This document shows, piece after piece, positions 24,589 to 32,443 of a DNA stretch of 32,927 bases; position 1 is the stretch's first letter, and the number at the start of each line of letters is the position of its first letter. The position numbers were made by a program, and so were the translations under genes. The notes under the pieces were generated by a model. It was not told the origin of the DNA and did not search any database. It worked only from the letters and a program-made list of their open reading frames with translations. The DNA comes from CAYXVU01 sp964468725. GTDB taxonomy: Bacteria > Acidobacteriota > Blastocatellia > UBA7656. The stretch is from positions 1 through 32,927 of the forward strand of contig CAYXVU010000044.1 of assembly GCA_964468725.1 (NCBI GenBank), given 5' to 3'.

Positions 24589-24936
24589 TCAGGACGCTTG
24601 ACGTTCCAACTCGGCCAAGCGTTTTTCATGACCGAGAGAGTCAGCGCGCAGTTGATTGATGTCGTCAGATAAAATCCCGACGCGACGATTGAGATTGTGA
24701 AATCCGGCTTTCACCTCCTGTTCGAGCGTGTCCAATCTGGCCAGCACTGCCTCCCAAATCGGACGCGTCTCGACCAACTGACGATCAACCTTTTCCTCAA
24801 GCTGCGTGTGCCGTTCTTCAAGCGATAGGAGGCGACCCTCAACGCCTGAGAGCCGCGCTTTCACCTCTTGAATCTCGGACAGAATCAACGTCAGCTTGTC
24901 ATCCTGATTCAATGGTTTGGTCTGGTCTTCATTCAT
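24589..24936 (-). CDS. Coiled-coil protein, unknown function
   Basis: A 115-residue, almost wholly helical protein with heptad patterning (for example IQEVKARLSGVEGRLLSLEE and LDTLEQEVKAGFHNLNRRVG) and no Cys. It lacks a signal peptide and membrane segment. The minus-strand TATACT at 24949-24944 ends seven bases before the ATG, so the message may be leaderless, and no Shine-Dalgarno is present. It lies between two plus-strand genes. Family not recognised beyond general similarity to small coiled-coil proteins that are often near membrane-protein genes. Confidence 0.7.
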   Translation of the reverse strand: MNEDQTKPLNQDDKLTLILSEIQEVKARLSGVEGRLLSLEERHTQLEEKVDRQLVETRPIWEAVLARLDTLEQEVKAGFHNLNRRVGILSDDINQLRADSLGHEKRLAELERQAS

Positions 24937-24980
24937 AGGCCGCAGTATAGCACGAAGGCGGCGCGAACCGATTACCCAAG

Positions 24981-25009
24981 TTGACCCACCTTTCGCCCGT
25001 CAGTATCCT
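24981..25009 (+). promoter_or_regulatory. Candidate promoter of the M28 peptidase
   Basis: TTGACC (24981-24986), exactly 17 bases, TATCCT (25004-25009). Transcripts would begin near 25016 and carry the hairpin at 25037-25073 in their leader. Confidence 0.55.
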
Positions 25010-25036
25010 TAGTCCGGCTTAATCAAGGCCATCTCG

Positions 25037-25073
25037 CAACTGCACGTTTTGCGCTTCACGAAATGCGCAGTTG
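25037..25073 (+). promoter_or_regulatory. Long hairpin in the peptidase 5' leader
   Basis: CAACTGCACGTTTTG (25037-25051) pairs with CGAAATGCGCAGTTG (25059-25073): 15 positions with one mismatch and two G-T pairs, loop of seven. It ends 22 bases before the ATG, leaving the GAGG RBS (25084-25087) just outside. No T-run follows, so it is more likely an mRNA-stability or translation-control element than a terminator. Confidence 0.5.
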
Positions 25074-25095
25074 ACTGGTACGTGAGGCTGTCCCC

Positions 25096-27246
25096 ATGAA
25101 AAAAATCATCTGCATACTGGCTATCGTTCTTCTTCTCCCTGTCGCGTTTACTACCTCCGCGCAGCCCGAGTCGTTCACCAAAACGCCGCTGCTGGCCGAT
25201 CAAGAGATCAATCTGTTGGCAGGGGAAATCAGCGGCTTGATCGCCAAAGATACGATCACCGAACTCTGCCGTTCGCATCGTGTGCAGGCTTCAACCGGGT
25301 TTGCCCGCGCCGCCGAATACATCGCCGCAAAGGCCAAAGAGTACGGACTGGAACAGGTCAAGATCGAGCCGTTCGTCGCCGATGGCGAGAAGACCTATCA
25401 CACCTTGAAATCAACTCCTGGTTGGGAGGCCGACTTGGGCGAGCTATGGGAGGTTACGCCGCGCAAAACCAAGATCGCCGATTATCAGGAAATGTACGTT
25501 GCGTTGGCCGATTATTCGCAAACCGCCAATCTGACCGCTGCGCTCATTGACGTAGGCGCAGGCACAGCAGCGGGCGATTACGAAGGCAAAGACGTAAAGG
25601 ACAAGATCGTGCTGGCAGGCGGCAATGTCGCAGCCGTTCATCAACTCGCCTGCGAGGAACGCGGCGCAGCAGGCATTTTGAGCTATCAGCAGAATCAAGT
25701 GACAGCGTGGTCGGGCGACTATATAGATAACGTGCGATGGGGGCATCTATCGCCCTACAACCCGAAAAACCGATTCGCCTTTATGATCTCCTTACGCCGC
25801 GCCCGCGAGTTTCGTGACCGCTTGGCGCAGGGTGAAGCCATCCAATTGCAAGCGACAGTGAAAGCTGAGATGCGCGCGGCCACCTATGACATCGTGAGCG
25901 CGGTCATTCCGGGCGCTAACTCTGAAGAAGAGGTCGTCTTCACCTGCCATTTGTGCCATCAAAAACCGGGAGCCAATGACAATGCGTCGGGCGCAGCCGC
26001 CATACTTGAAGTCGCGCGCTCTCTCAACGCGCTCATACGACGCGGCGAAATCGCGCGTCCGCGCCGCACGATTCGCTTCATCTGGCCACCGGAGATCAAT
26101 GGCACGCTCGCCTATTTCGCCGAGCACCCAGACATCGTTCGCCGCATGAAGGCCGCCATACATCTGGATATGGTCGGCGGCGACTACACCATCACGAAAT
26201 CGGTTTTACACGTTACCCATACGCCCGCGTCGCTGCCGAGCGCGGTCAACACGATTGCCGATATCTTCGCTCGCTATGCCATTGACGGAAGTTTGAAAGC
26301 GGCTGCCGGAGGTGGCTTCGAGGATGCGTTGATCTCTCCGGGCGGCGTGAAAGATGCGCTCGTCGCCGACATCACGCCTTATGAGATGGGTTCCGATCAC
26401 GACGTCTATCAAGAAGGTTCCTTCCGCATACCGACGATCTACTTGCGCGACTGGCCGGATGTTTTCATCCACACCAATAACGACAAACCCGAAAACATTG
26501 ATGCCACAAAGATGAAACGTTCGACCTTCATTGCCGCCGCTTCGGGCTACTTTCTGGCCAAAGCCGGAGCGAGGGAGGCCGCACGGTTGGCCGATGAAAT
26601 CTATCTGCGCGCTATGGCTAACGTTCCCAAACAACGCGAGCGCGCCCGCGCATTGGAAGCCAGCGGCGCAGAGGGTGCGGAAGAAGCCAACACGATTATA
26701 GCTTTGTCGCTAGAGCGGGATGCCGAAACCCTCAATTCGGCGCTGCAGTTTGCTCCCGATGACAATCGGCTGGCGACCAAAGTCGAATCATTGATCGAGC
26801 AAGTGAGCGGTGCATGGTTGCTGCTGACCGGCAAGCTGAGTGAGCAGAAGAAGGGCGGGCGTACGGTCTTCCTTCTCGAACCGCGAGAGCAAGCGAAAGA
26901 GACGAAAGAGAACAAATCGAAGAATCCGAAAGATGCCTCGCGTCCGCGCGTTGCCGATCATAACCGCGTGCCAACGCGCCGGGTGGTCGGCCCGATGAGT
27001 GTCTACTACTACGATTACCTCGCCGAACGCGCAAGCCTGGAAGATCGCCGTATCGTCGAGCGTATCGGCGCTAAACCGAAAGGGGATGTGATTCTGTTCG
27101 AAATTTTGAATCTGGTAGACGGCAGACGCAGCATTCAAGACATCCGCAATTACTTGACGGTTGCTTATGGCAACGTTGCGCTTGCGGATGTCAGCGAGTA
27201 TTTGCGGGTGTTGGAAAAGATCGGCGTCGTCAGAATGGAAAACTAG
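25096..27246 (+). CDS. Secreted M28-family metallopeptidase with PA insert and C-terminal PqqD-like domain
   Basis: A 716-residue protein. Signal peptide 1-22 (MKKIICILAIVLLLPVAFTT). A PA-domain-like insert spans about 130-255 (EGKDVKDKIVLAGGNVAA). The zinc peptidase core has His285/His288 in FTCHLCHQ, Asp295 in GANDNASGAA, Glu333 in WPPEINGT, Asp358 in HLDMVGGD and a final His in GSDHDVY, matching the M28 two-zinc set. After a basic linker (about 595-625) the last 65 residues (GDVILFEILNLVDGRRSIQD onward, ending RVLEKIGVVRM) look like a PqqD-type winged helix. Start supported by GAGG. It may digest peptides in the periplasm; the role of the tail is unknown. Confidence 0.85.
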   Translation: MKKIICILAIVLLLPVAFTTSAQPESFTKTPLLADQEINLLAGEISGLIAKDTITELCRSHRVQASTGFARAAEYIAAKAKEYGLEQVKIEPFVADGEKTYHTLKSTPGWEADLGELWEVTPRKTKIADYQEMYVALADYSQTANLTAALIDVGAGTAAGDYEGKDVKDKIVLAGGNVAAVHQLACEERGAAGILSYQQNQVTAWSGDYIDNVRWGHLSPYNPKNRFAFMISLRRAREFRDRLAQGEAIQLQATVKAEMRAATYDIVSAVIPGANSEEEVVFTCHLCHQKPGANDNASGAAAILEVARSLNALIRRGEIARPRRTIRFIWPPEINGTLAYFAEHPDIVRRMKAAIHLDMVGGDYTITKSVLHVTHTPASLPSAVNTIADIFARYAIDGSLKAAAGGGFEDALISPGGVKDALVADITPYEMGSDHDVYQEGSFRIPTIYLRDWPDVFIHTNNDKPENIDATKMKRSTFIAAASGYFLAKAGAREAARLADEIYLRAMANVPKQRERARALEASGAEGAEEANTIIALSLERDAETLNSALQFAPDDNRLATKVESLIEQVSGAWLLLTGKLSEQKKGGRTVFLLEPREQAKETKENKSKNPKDASRPRVADHNRVPTRRVVGPMSVYYYDYLAERASLEDRRIVERIGAKPKGDVILFEILNLVDGRRSIQDIRNYLTVAYGNVALADVSEYLRVLEKIGVVRMEN

Positions 27247-27250
27247 GCTG

Positions 27251-28873
27251 CTACTGCTTCACCGGTTCAGTTGCCACAATTTCAACTAGCAGCGGTTGTC
27301 GGCTGCGCAGCAGTTTGAGGGCGACCACCTTTTGCGGAGTGACCAAAAGGGCGCGCAGTTGTGCAGAGTTGGCCACTTCACGGCCTTGCGCTTCAATGAT
27401 GACATCACCGGCTTTGACGCCTGCGCGTTCGGCGGCACTCGACTTTGCAACCCCAACGACGATCACGCCGGATTTGGCGCCGAAACTTTCGGCCAGTTGA
27501 GGACTCAAATCGCGGACGACGAAGCCGAGAGAAAAGCTGGCTTCGCGTACGCCGCGCTCTCCATAGTTGTCGGCGGCGGGAAAGCGGCTGAGAGCATCGA
27601 GCAAGAAGCCTATTTCGACTTCGATTTCGCGCAGAGCTTCGCGTTCGGCTGACGAGAGGTCTTTGCGGGCAAGATAGCGACCGCGTTGGTTTTGCAACTC
27701 TTGCGCTCGGTTCTTCCACTCTTGCCGTTGCGAATCGGGAGAGTCCCATTGCGCATGGGTTTGCGCCAGTACATTGCGCATCACTTCGAAATCGCGCGCT
27801 CCTAACACCGCTTCGAGTTCAACCGCCTGCTGCTTGCGAATCGTCCGCAAGCGAATCTTCTGACCGGCAGGCAGCGACAGCAGGCGGGCCAACAATTCAG
27901 CCTCGCCCAGCACATCCAAATCATCAATGCCTATGATTACATCATTGGGCTGCAAACCGCAGCGCGCCGCCGGGCTTTCCGGTCGGACTTCGCGCACAAT
28001 CACTCCGGCACGACTGCCCAAACCGAGCGTGCCGAATTCGGTGTCCGGCACATTCGTCAGACTATCTCCGGTCACGCCGAGCCATCCGGCAGGCACGCTC
28101 CCTTTCTGATCAATCACGCGTTTGGCAATCGTGCTGCGGATCAATTCGATGGGATAGAGATAGGCGCGGCTGTATCCTGCGTATTCGGCAATGCCGATGA
28201 TGCGATTGTCAAAGGTGGTGATAATGCTGCTGTCATTGCGCGATAACAACCCTGCCGAACGCAAGGTCATCGCGCCGCGCGCCTTCGAATATGGGCTATT
28301 GGTCGAGATTTGCCCTTGCGATAGTTTGATGGTCGGCGTGATGTAGACCTCTTGTTGGGCAGGCGTCTGCGTATCTTTGCGAATATAATCGGCGCTAACG
28401 ATCCTCACCTCTTCACCATTGGTCACGGCGGAAGAAGTCAAGAAGGTCGGCAACTCAATCTTCAATCCTTTCACCTGTAAGATGGCAAAGCCGCTCGCGC
28501 CGTCTACCCCAATGAACTGTGCCGCAAAGGTTATTCCGTCAGCCGTGGTGACGGAGAGTTTCTGCTGCTGGTCTGTCGGGTCTAAATAGGGCAAGCGCGT
28601 AACGATGTGGCCATCGGCATCAACCGCAAGGCCGGTAGCGACACTGAGGATATAGGGCGGCAACGAACCCGGTACGCCGACGCGCGCTTTGTTTTGGGTA
28701 CGGAATTTATCGGCGACTTTGTTGGTGTCAACGAGATGTACGACCGAGACGATGCCGGGAGCCGGTTCGTTGAGAGCGAACTTGGCGCGCTCTTCTTGTG
28801 CAAAGGTCGCGGTCGTCGCCAGCAACATCATTAGGAGAGTTTTTACTGCCTTGCTCATCATACTTACAACCAT
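27251..28873 (-). CDS. HtrA-like protein with degenerate protease domain and two PDZ domains
   Basis: A 540-residue exported protein (signal peptide ending near TFAQ, about 25; a start at 28858 is also possible, no RBS decides). Residues about 35-250 follow the trypsin-like HtrA fold, but the catalytic set is broken: the TNxHV histidine site reads VTRLPYL, the TDLAVL aspartate site reads SGFAIL, and only a serine (Ser206 in LRSAGLL) remains. PDZ1 (about 262-355, GVIVREVRPESPAARCGLQP) and PDZ2 (about 445-535, GVIVVGVAKSSAAERAGVKA) are intact, with a charged helical linker between. It lies 32 bases behind the anti-sigma gene, so it belongs to a sigma operon. Probably a scaffold or sensor and not a protease. 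Confidence 0.82.
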   Translation of the reverse strand: MVVSMMSKAVKTLLMMLLATTATFAQEERAKFALNEPAPGIVSVVHLVDTNKVADKFRTQNKARVGVPGSLPPYILSVATGLAVDADGHIVTRLPYLDPTDQQQKLSVTTADGITFAAQFIGVDGASGFAILQVKGLKIELPTFLTSSAVTNGEEVRIVSADYIRKDTQTPAQQEVYITPTIKLSQGQISTNSPYSKARGAMTLRSAGLLSRNDSSIITTFDNRIIGIAEYAGYSRAYLYPIELIRSTIAKRVIDQKGSVPAGWLGVTGDSLTNVPDTEFGTLGLGSRAGVIVREVRPESPAARCGLQPNDVIIGIDDLDVLGEAELLARLLSLPAGQKIRLRTIRKQQAVELEAVLGARDFEVMRNVLAQTHAQWDSPDSQRQEWKNRAQELQNQRGRYLARKDLSSAEREALREIEVEIGFLLDALSRFPAADNYGERGVREASFSLGFVVRDLSPQLAESFGAKSGVIVVGVAKSSAAERAGVKAGDVIIEAQGREVANSAQLRALLVTPQKVVALKLLRSRQPLLVEIVATEPVKQ

Positions 28874-28905
28874 CGAGTGATTCGGATTGCTCCGAAACGA
28901 ACCGA

Positions 28906-29586
28906 TTAAAACGAGGCCTTCACAATGCCGCTTCGCGCCGGTTGACCGCTCACAAAGATGAGTGGCTGCGCGCCGACGCTGATAACGGGCATTGGCACAA
29001 CGCGCTCGCCCTCGGCTTCTCTGACGATCATCATCTGCGAATCAGCCACGTAGCTACGCCCTCTGGCGGCAATCGCACTGCCTGCCGTGCGCAGGCGCGC
29101 CATTCGTCGAGGGGTGACGACGGATTCGACCGACTCCACGATTAGCGGCGGGACCGCTGCAACCGAGCCAGTGTCAGCGCTAAAGGAACCTCCGTTGGTT
29201 GGCGACTTCGCGGTGGGAGCCAAAGAATTCTCTGCGGGTGCGGTCGGCGGTTGACTGGTATTGAACCAGCCGCCGGATTGCGCGGCAACGACGGCTAAAA
29301 CGAGCGCCGCCGTCGCCGCCCCCATCTGCCAATAAGCGGCAGGCGTAAACCATGAAGACCAACGCCGCGATTTCGCCGCTTCCAAGCGTGCTTGCAGCGC
29401 CGCCTCAAAATTCGTGGGCGCACTGACACGCGCGCTCGAAGCCAGCAGCAAGCGCAGACTGGCGCGTTGGTCGGCAAAGGCGCGGCACGACGCGCAACCT
29501 TCGAGGTGTTGGTCAACTTCGAAGGGGAAGCGGTCGGGGCGCTCGGCTTCATCAATCAGGATTTTGGCTTGATTACATTCGATCAT
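28906..29586 (-). CDS. Anti-sigma factor with zinc-finger (HC2) domain
   Basis: A 226-residue single-pass membrane protein. The N-terminus has Cys4 and HLEGCASC (His27, Cys31, Cys34), the ZAS/HC2 zinc motif that clamps ECF sigma factors. A hydrophobic segment at about 88-107 (MGAATAALVLAVVAA) crosses the membrane; residues 110-226 are a Pro/Ser-rich outer part with a short beta-rich end (PLIFVSGQP). It starts 16 bases after the sigma gene and is likely cotranscribed. It would hold the sigma factor inactive until an envelope signal releases it; the signal is not known. Confidence 0.85.
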   Translation of the reverse strand: MIECNQAKILIDEAERPDRFPFEVDQHLEGCASCRAFADQRASLRLLLASSARVSAPTNFEAALQARLEAAKSRRWSSWFTPAAYWQMGAATAALVLAVVAAQSGGWFNTSQPPTAPAENSLAPTAKSPTNGGSFSADTGSVAAVPPLIVESVESVVTPRRMARLRTAGSAIAARGRSYVADSQMMIVREAEGERVVPMPVISVGAQPLIFVSGQPARSGIVKASF

Positions 29587-29602
29587 AACGTTTTGTCCTG
29601 CT

Positions 29603-30232
29603 CTAAATATAAGCGGTCAACTTTTCTTTCAGCAGATTGCGGGCGCGATTGATGCGCGATTTGACCGTCCCTTCCGACAGTTCGAGGGTAGCGGCAATCT
29701 GCTCGTAACTGAGGCCTTCGACATCGCGCAACACGATGGCAGCGCGGTACTTCTCCGGCAACGAGGTGATGGCGCGGGCGACGGCGCGACGCCGTTCGTC
29801 TCCGATCATCACTTCATCTTGCAACGGGTTGGCATCGGGGGGATCAATCTCGATGGCTTCGCCTTCGTCATTGGTGAAGGGCGAAAGGAGCGATACGAAT
29901 TTGCGCCGCTTGCGGCGGCGGAGTTCGCTGATGGCGAGATTGGTGGCGATGCGGTAGATATAGGTCGAAAAGCTGTAATTGGCTTCATAGCGCGAGGCGC
30001 TGGTGTAGACGCGCAAGAAGGTCTCTTGTGAAAGTTCCACTGCCCTGTCGTAATCATCAATCATGCGATAGATGAAATTGGTGATTGGATTGCGATAACG
30101 GCGCACGATCTCCTGAAACGCAGGCTCATCGCCGTCGCGAATGGCGGCAAGCAATTCGTGATCGCTGGCTGCTTCTATCGCCCGGCTGCTGCTAATCCCC
30201 AACGCATGCGCCTGATGAGTGATGGTTGCCAT
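29603..30232 (-). CDS. ECF-type RNA polymerase sigma factor
   Basis: A 209-residue sigma-70 family factor of the extracytoplasmic-function class. Region 2 is in RRYRNPITNFIYRMI with AVELSQETFLRVY, region 4 in LPEKYRAAIVLRDVEGLSYE and SEGTVKSRINRARNLLKEKL. An extra acidic stretch (EGEAIEIDPPDANPLQDE) joins the two. The gene is followed by an anti-sigma gene and the pseudo-HtrA gene, a layout recalling RpoE-Rse-DegP envelope control. RBS GAAGAAGG is a little far from the start. Subgroup cannot be fixed by eye, though it resembles the RpoE/SigW-like groups. Confidence 0.9.
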   Translation of the reverse strand: MATITHQAHALGISSSRAIEAASDHELLAAIRDGDEPAFQEIVRRYRNPITNFIYRMIDDYDRAVELSQETFLRVYTSASRYEANYSFSTYIYRIATNLAISELRRRKRRKFVSLLSPFTNDEGEAIEIDPPDANPLQDEVMIGDERRRAVARAITSLPEKYRAAIVLRDVEGLSYEQIAATLELSEGTVKSRINRARNLLKEKLTAYI

Positions 30233-30271
30233 CGGGCTGTGTCGCCTTCTTCGATAATTTCGGACTCCTCG

Positions 30272-30313
30272 ATTATACCCTTAGCTCTCACGCTCTGGTA
30301 AAGCTAAAGTTCC
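30272..30313 (-). promoter_or_regulatory. Possible promoter(s) of the sigma operon
   Basis: The minus strand carries a perfect TATAAT (30277-30272) with TTTACC 19 bases upstream, and also GGAACTT (30313-30307), the RpoE-type -35, 15-16 bases ahead of GTGAGA. The second would allow autoregulation by the encoded sigma factor. Only motif inspection supports either. Confidence 0.35.
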
Positions 30314-30379
30314 GAAATGTGTGGCGCGCGGCGGTTGCCAGACAACGATTTGGGGGCAAAAGCGCCGCGTTCGAGGCGG

Positions 30380-30408
30380 TTGACAAACCTGCAAGCGACC
30401 ATAATAAT
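30380..30408 (+). promoter_or_regulatory. Strong promoter of the DUF177-rpmF-plsX-fabD cluster
   Basis: A perfect TTGACA (30380-30385), exactly 17 bases, AATAAT (30403-30408, one mismatch). The start would be near 30415, giving an 80-base leader to the DUF177 gene. Confidence 0.65.
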
Positions 30409-30492
30409 GACTATCTTTTGCGTTGAGCGGTTTGGGGTCTCCATGTGAGCCAATCGCCCTGTGCAGGGAGTCGAGGCCACTGGCGAAAAGCG

Positions 30493-31011
30493 ATGGTGAT
30501 TCAGGTCAGTCAGATTCGTGAAGATGAAGGGCTCTCGCTTCATCACTTGTACCCGACAGGCGAGCCGCAAATGAGCGCCGAGGAGGGTCGGCTCGCGGGA
30601 CGCACCGAACTGAAACTGCTGGCCACGCGCGACCGAGAAGAGGTTCGACTGATCGGCAGCCTCAACGCAACCGTAGAGTTCGCCTGTGATCGCTGTTTGA
30701 CAACAACTTCGTTACCCATAGAGCAAGATTTCGACTTGCTCTACTTGCCTGTACCTGCCAGCCTGCTCGCCGAAAAAGAATTGGGCGATGACGACCTTTC
30801 AATTGCCTATTATGCCGGTCAAACGCTTGACCTTGATGATCTGGTCAGGGAGCAGATTGCGCTGGCTTTGCCCATGACGAAGTTGTGCAGCGAATCCTGT
30901 AAGGGGCTGTGTCCGCAGTGCGGAGTCAATTGGAATTTCAGCGAGTGTCGCTGTAATACCCAAGACATTGACCCGCGCTGGGCGGCGCTGAAGAATTTAC
31001 AATCTGAATAG
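30493..31011 (+). CDS. DUF177 (YceD) protein
   Basis: A 172-residue protein of the DUF177/YceD family, which sits next to rpmF almost universally and has been linked to 23S rRNA and L32 assembly. Paired cysteines in FACDRCLTT and in the C-terminal CPQCGVNWNFSECRC may bind zinc; LALPMTKLCSESCKGLC just ahead of the latter is typical of the family. Start ATG 30493 is chosen over a longer frame from 30445 by alignment; RBS is weak. It is followed by rpmF after 19 bases. Confidence 0.9.
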   Translation: MVIQVSQIREDEGLSLHHLYPTGEPQMSAEEGRLAGRTELKLLATRDREEVRLIGSLNATVEFACDRCLTTTSLPIEQDFDLLYLPVPASLLAEKELGDDDLSIAYYAGQTLDLDDLVREQIALALPMTKLCSESCKGLCPQCGVNWNFSECRCNTQDIDPRWAALKNLQSE

Positions 31012-31030
31012 GTGAAGGAGTCATCATTCC

Positions 31031-31219
31031 ATGCCAAATCCGAAACGCAAACATTCGAAATCTCGTACTGGCAAACGCCGCGCACACGATCATCTATCCA
31101 CTCCTGCTTTTAGCAATTGCCCGCAATGCGGCGAGCCAACTCGCCCTCATCGTGTCTGCACGAAGTGCGGTTTCTATCGCGGGCGCAAAGTCGAAGGCAT
31201 CGGTAAAGCGGAAGAGTAA
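31031..31219 (+). CDS. rpmF: 50S ribosomal protein L32
   Basis: A 62-residue basic ribosomal protein, starting MPNPKRKHSKSRTGKRRAHD like all bacterial L32. Zinc-ribbon cysteines 30, 33, 43 and 46 (CPQCG, CTKCG) are intact, so this is the zinc-binding form. RBS AAGGAG precedes it. Second gene of the fatty-acid/L32 cluster. Confidence 0.97.
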   Translation: MPNPKRKHSKSRTGKRRAHDHLSTPAFSNCPQCGEPTRPHRVCTKCGFYRGRKVEGIGKAEE

Positions 31220-31309
31220 TTCCATTTTGGATTGGCGATTCAGCATTGCCGGATGGCAGCGCGCCGATGGTGCAATATCGGGAATCTCTAATCTAAAATC
31301 GGTAGGCTT

Positions 31310-32347
31310 ATGTTGAAGATCGCTGTGGATGCAATGGGCGGCGATTTCGCCCCCGCACACGAGGTCGAAGGCGCGATTGAAGCCGTGCAGGAACTCGGCG
31401 TCGGCGTCATTTTGGTTGGGCGGTCGGAGCAGATCAAAGCCGAAATCGAACGCCTCAATCAAGAGAAGTTTCACCGCCGCCGATTGGAACGCATCCCACA
31501 TCTGGAGATCGCCGAAGCCCGCGAGGTCATTACCATGACCGACCCGGTGGCGACGGCTGTACGACGCAAAAAAGACAGTTCCATCCGCGTCGCCGCAGCG
31601 TTGGTGCGCGACGGACAGGCGCAGGCCGTCGTCAGCGCTGGCAATACCGGCGCGGTGATGATGACCTCGAAATTGGTGATGGGCATGTTGCCCAAAGTAG
31701 ATCGCCCGGGGCTGGCCGCCATCTTGCCGACGCTTACGGGCGGCGGAACCGTATTGCTGGATGTTGGAGCCAACGCCGAATGCAAACCGATACACTTGTA
31801 TGAATTTGCGGTGATGGGATCGCTCTATTCGAGCGTCATCTTCGGCGTGGACAATCCCAAAGTCGGACTGCTCTCCATCGGCGAAGAAGAAGCCAAGGGC
31901 AATGATCTGACCAAAGAAGCCTTCAAACTGCTCAAGCACTCGTCTCTGAATTTCATCGGCAATGTCGAAGGGCGCGATATGTATACGGGAGAAGCCGATG
32001 TCATCGTTTGCGATGGCTTCACCGGCAACGTCGCATTGAAGACCAGCGAAGGCGTCTTCGAATTGGTCTGGAGAACCCTCAAAGAAGAGTTGACCTCCTC
32101 GCTGCAAGCCAAAGCGGGAGCCGTGCTAACCCGACCGGCGTTTCAACGCTTCCGCAAGCGCCTGCATCATTCGGAATTCGGCGGAGCGCCGCTGCTGGGC
32201 GTGAAGGGCGTTTCGATCATCTGTCACGGCAGTTCCAGCCCCAAAGCGATTCGCAATGCCATTCGCGTCGCGCGCGATTATTGCACGGGCAGGATCAACG
32301 AACGGATCGGCATCGAAATCGGCGTGCCGATTATGGCCAAACCCTAA
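31310..32347 (+). CDS. plsX: Phosphate acyltransferase PlsX
   Basis: Converts acyl-ACP and phosphate to acyl-phosphate for phospholipid synthesis; peripheral to the membrane. At 345 residues it has the usual size. AVDAMGGDFAP at the N-terminus, VVSAGNTGAVM, and the C-terminal HGSSSPKAIRNAIRVA are family signatures. It follows rpmF by 90 bases, where TAAAAT (31294-31299) may give an extra promoter. Next to fabD as in E. coli and Bacillus. Confidence 0.96.
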   Translation: MLKIAVDAMGGDFAPAHEVEGAIEAVQELGVGVILVGRSEQIKAEIERLNQEKFHRRRLERIPHLEIAEAREVITMTDPVATAVRRKKDSSIRVAAALVRDGQAQAVVSAGNTGAVMMTSKLVMGMLPKVDRPGLAAILPTLTGGGTVLLDVGANAECKPIHLYEFAVMGSLYSSVIFGVDNPKVGLLSIGEEEAKGNDLTKEAFKLLKHSSLNFIGNVEGRDMYTGEADVIVCDGFTGNVALKTSEGVFELVWRTLKEELTSSLQAKAGAVLTRPAFQRFRKRLHHSEFGGAPLLGVKGVSIICHGSSSPKAIRNAIRVARDYCTGRINERIGIEIGVPIMAKP

Positions 32348-32443
32348 ACAGAAAGCGGCGGCGGCCTACCCGACTGGCAAGAGAGGCGGGGGCGAAAGGC
32401 TGCATCACCGAGAGGCCGTACGGCCAACAATGATTGATCGTAG
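32348..32443 (+). other. plsX-fabD spacer with a 12-base palindrome
   Basis: A perfect palindrome GGCCGTACGGCC lies at 32414-32425, about 20 bases before the fabD start. No -35/-10 pair or clear RBS is seen, and fabH, which often sits here, is absent. Confidence 0.5.

Noticed and set aside
31094..32107. Minus-strand frame of 337 codons opposite rpmF and plsX
   Set aside because: It is antisense to two certain genes; composition is His/Arg/Asp-rich shadow coding with no motif.
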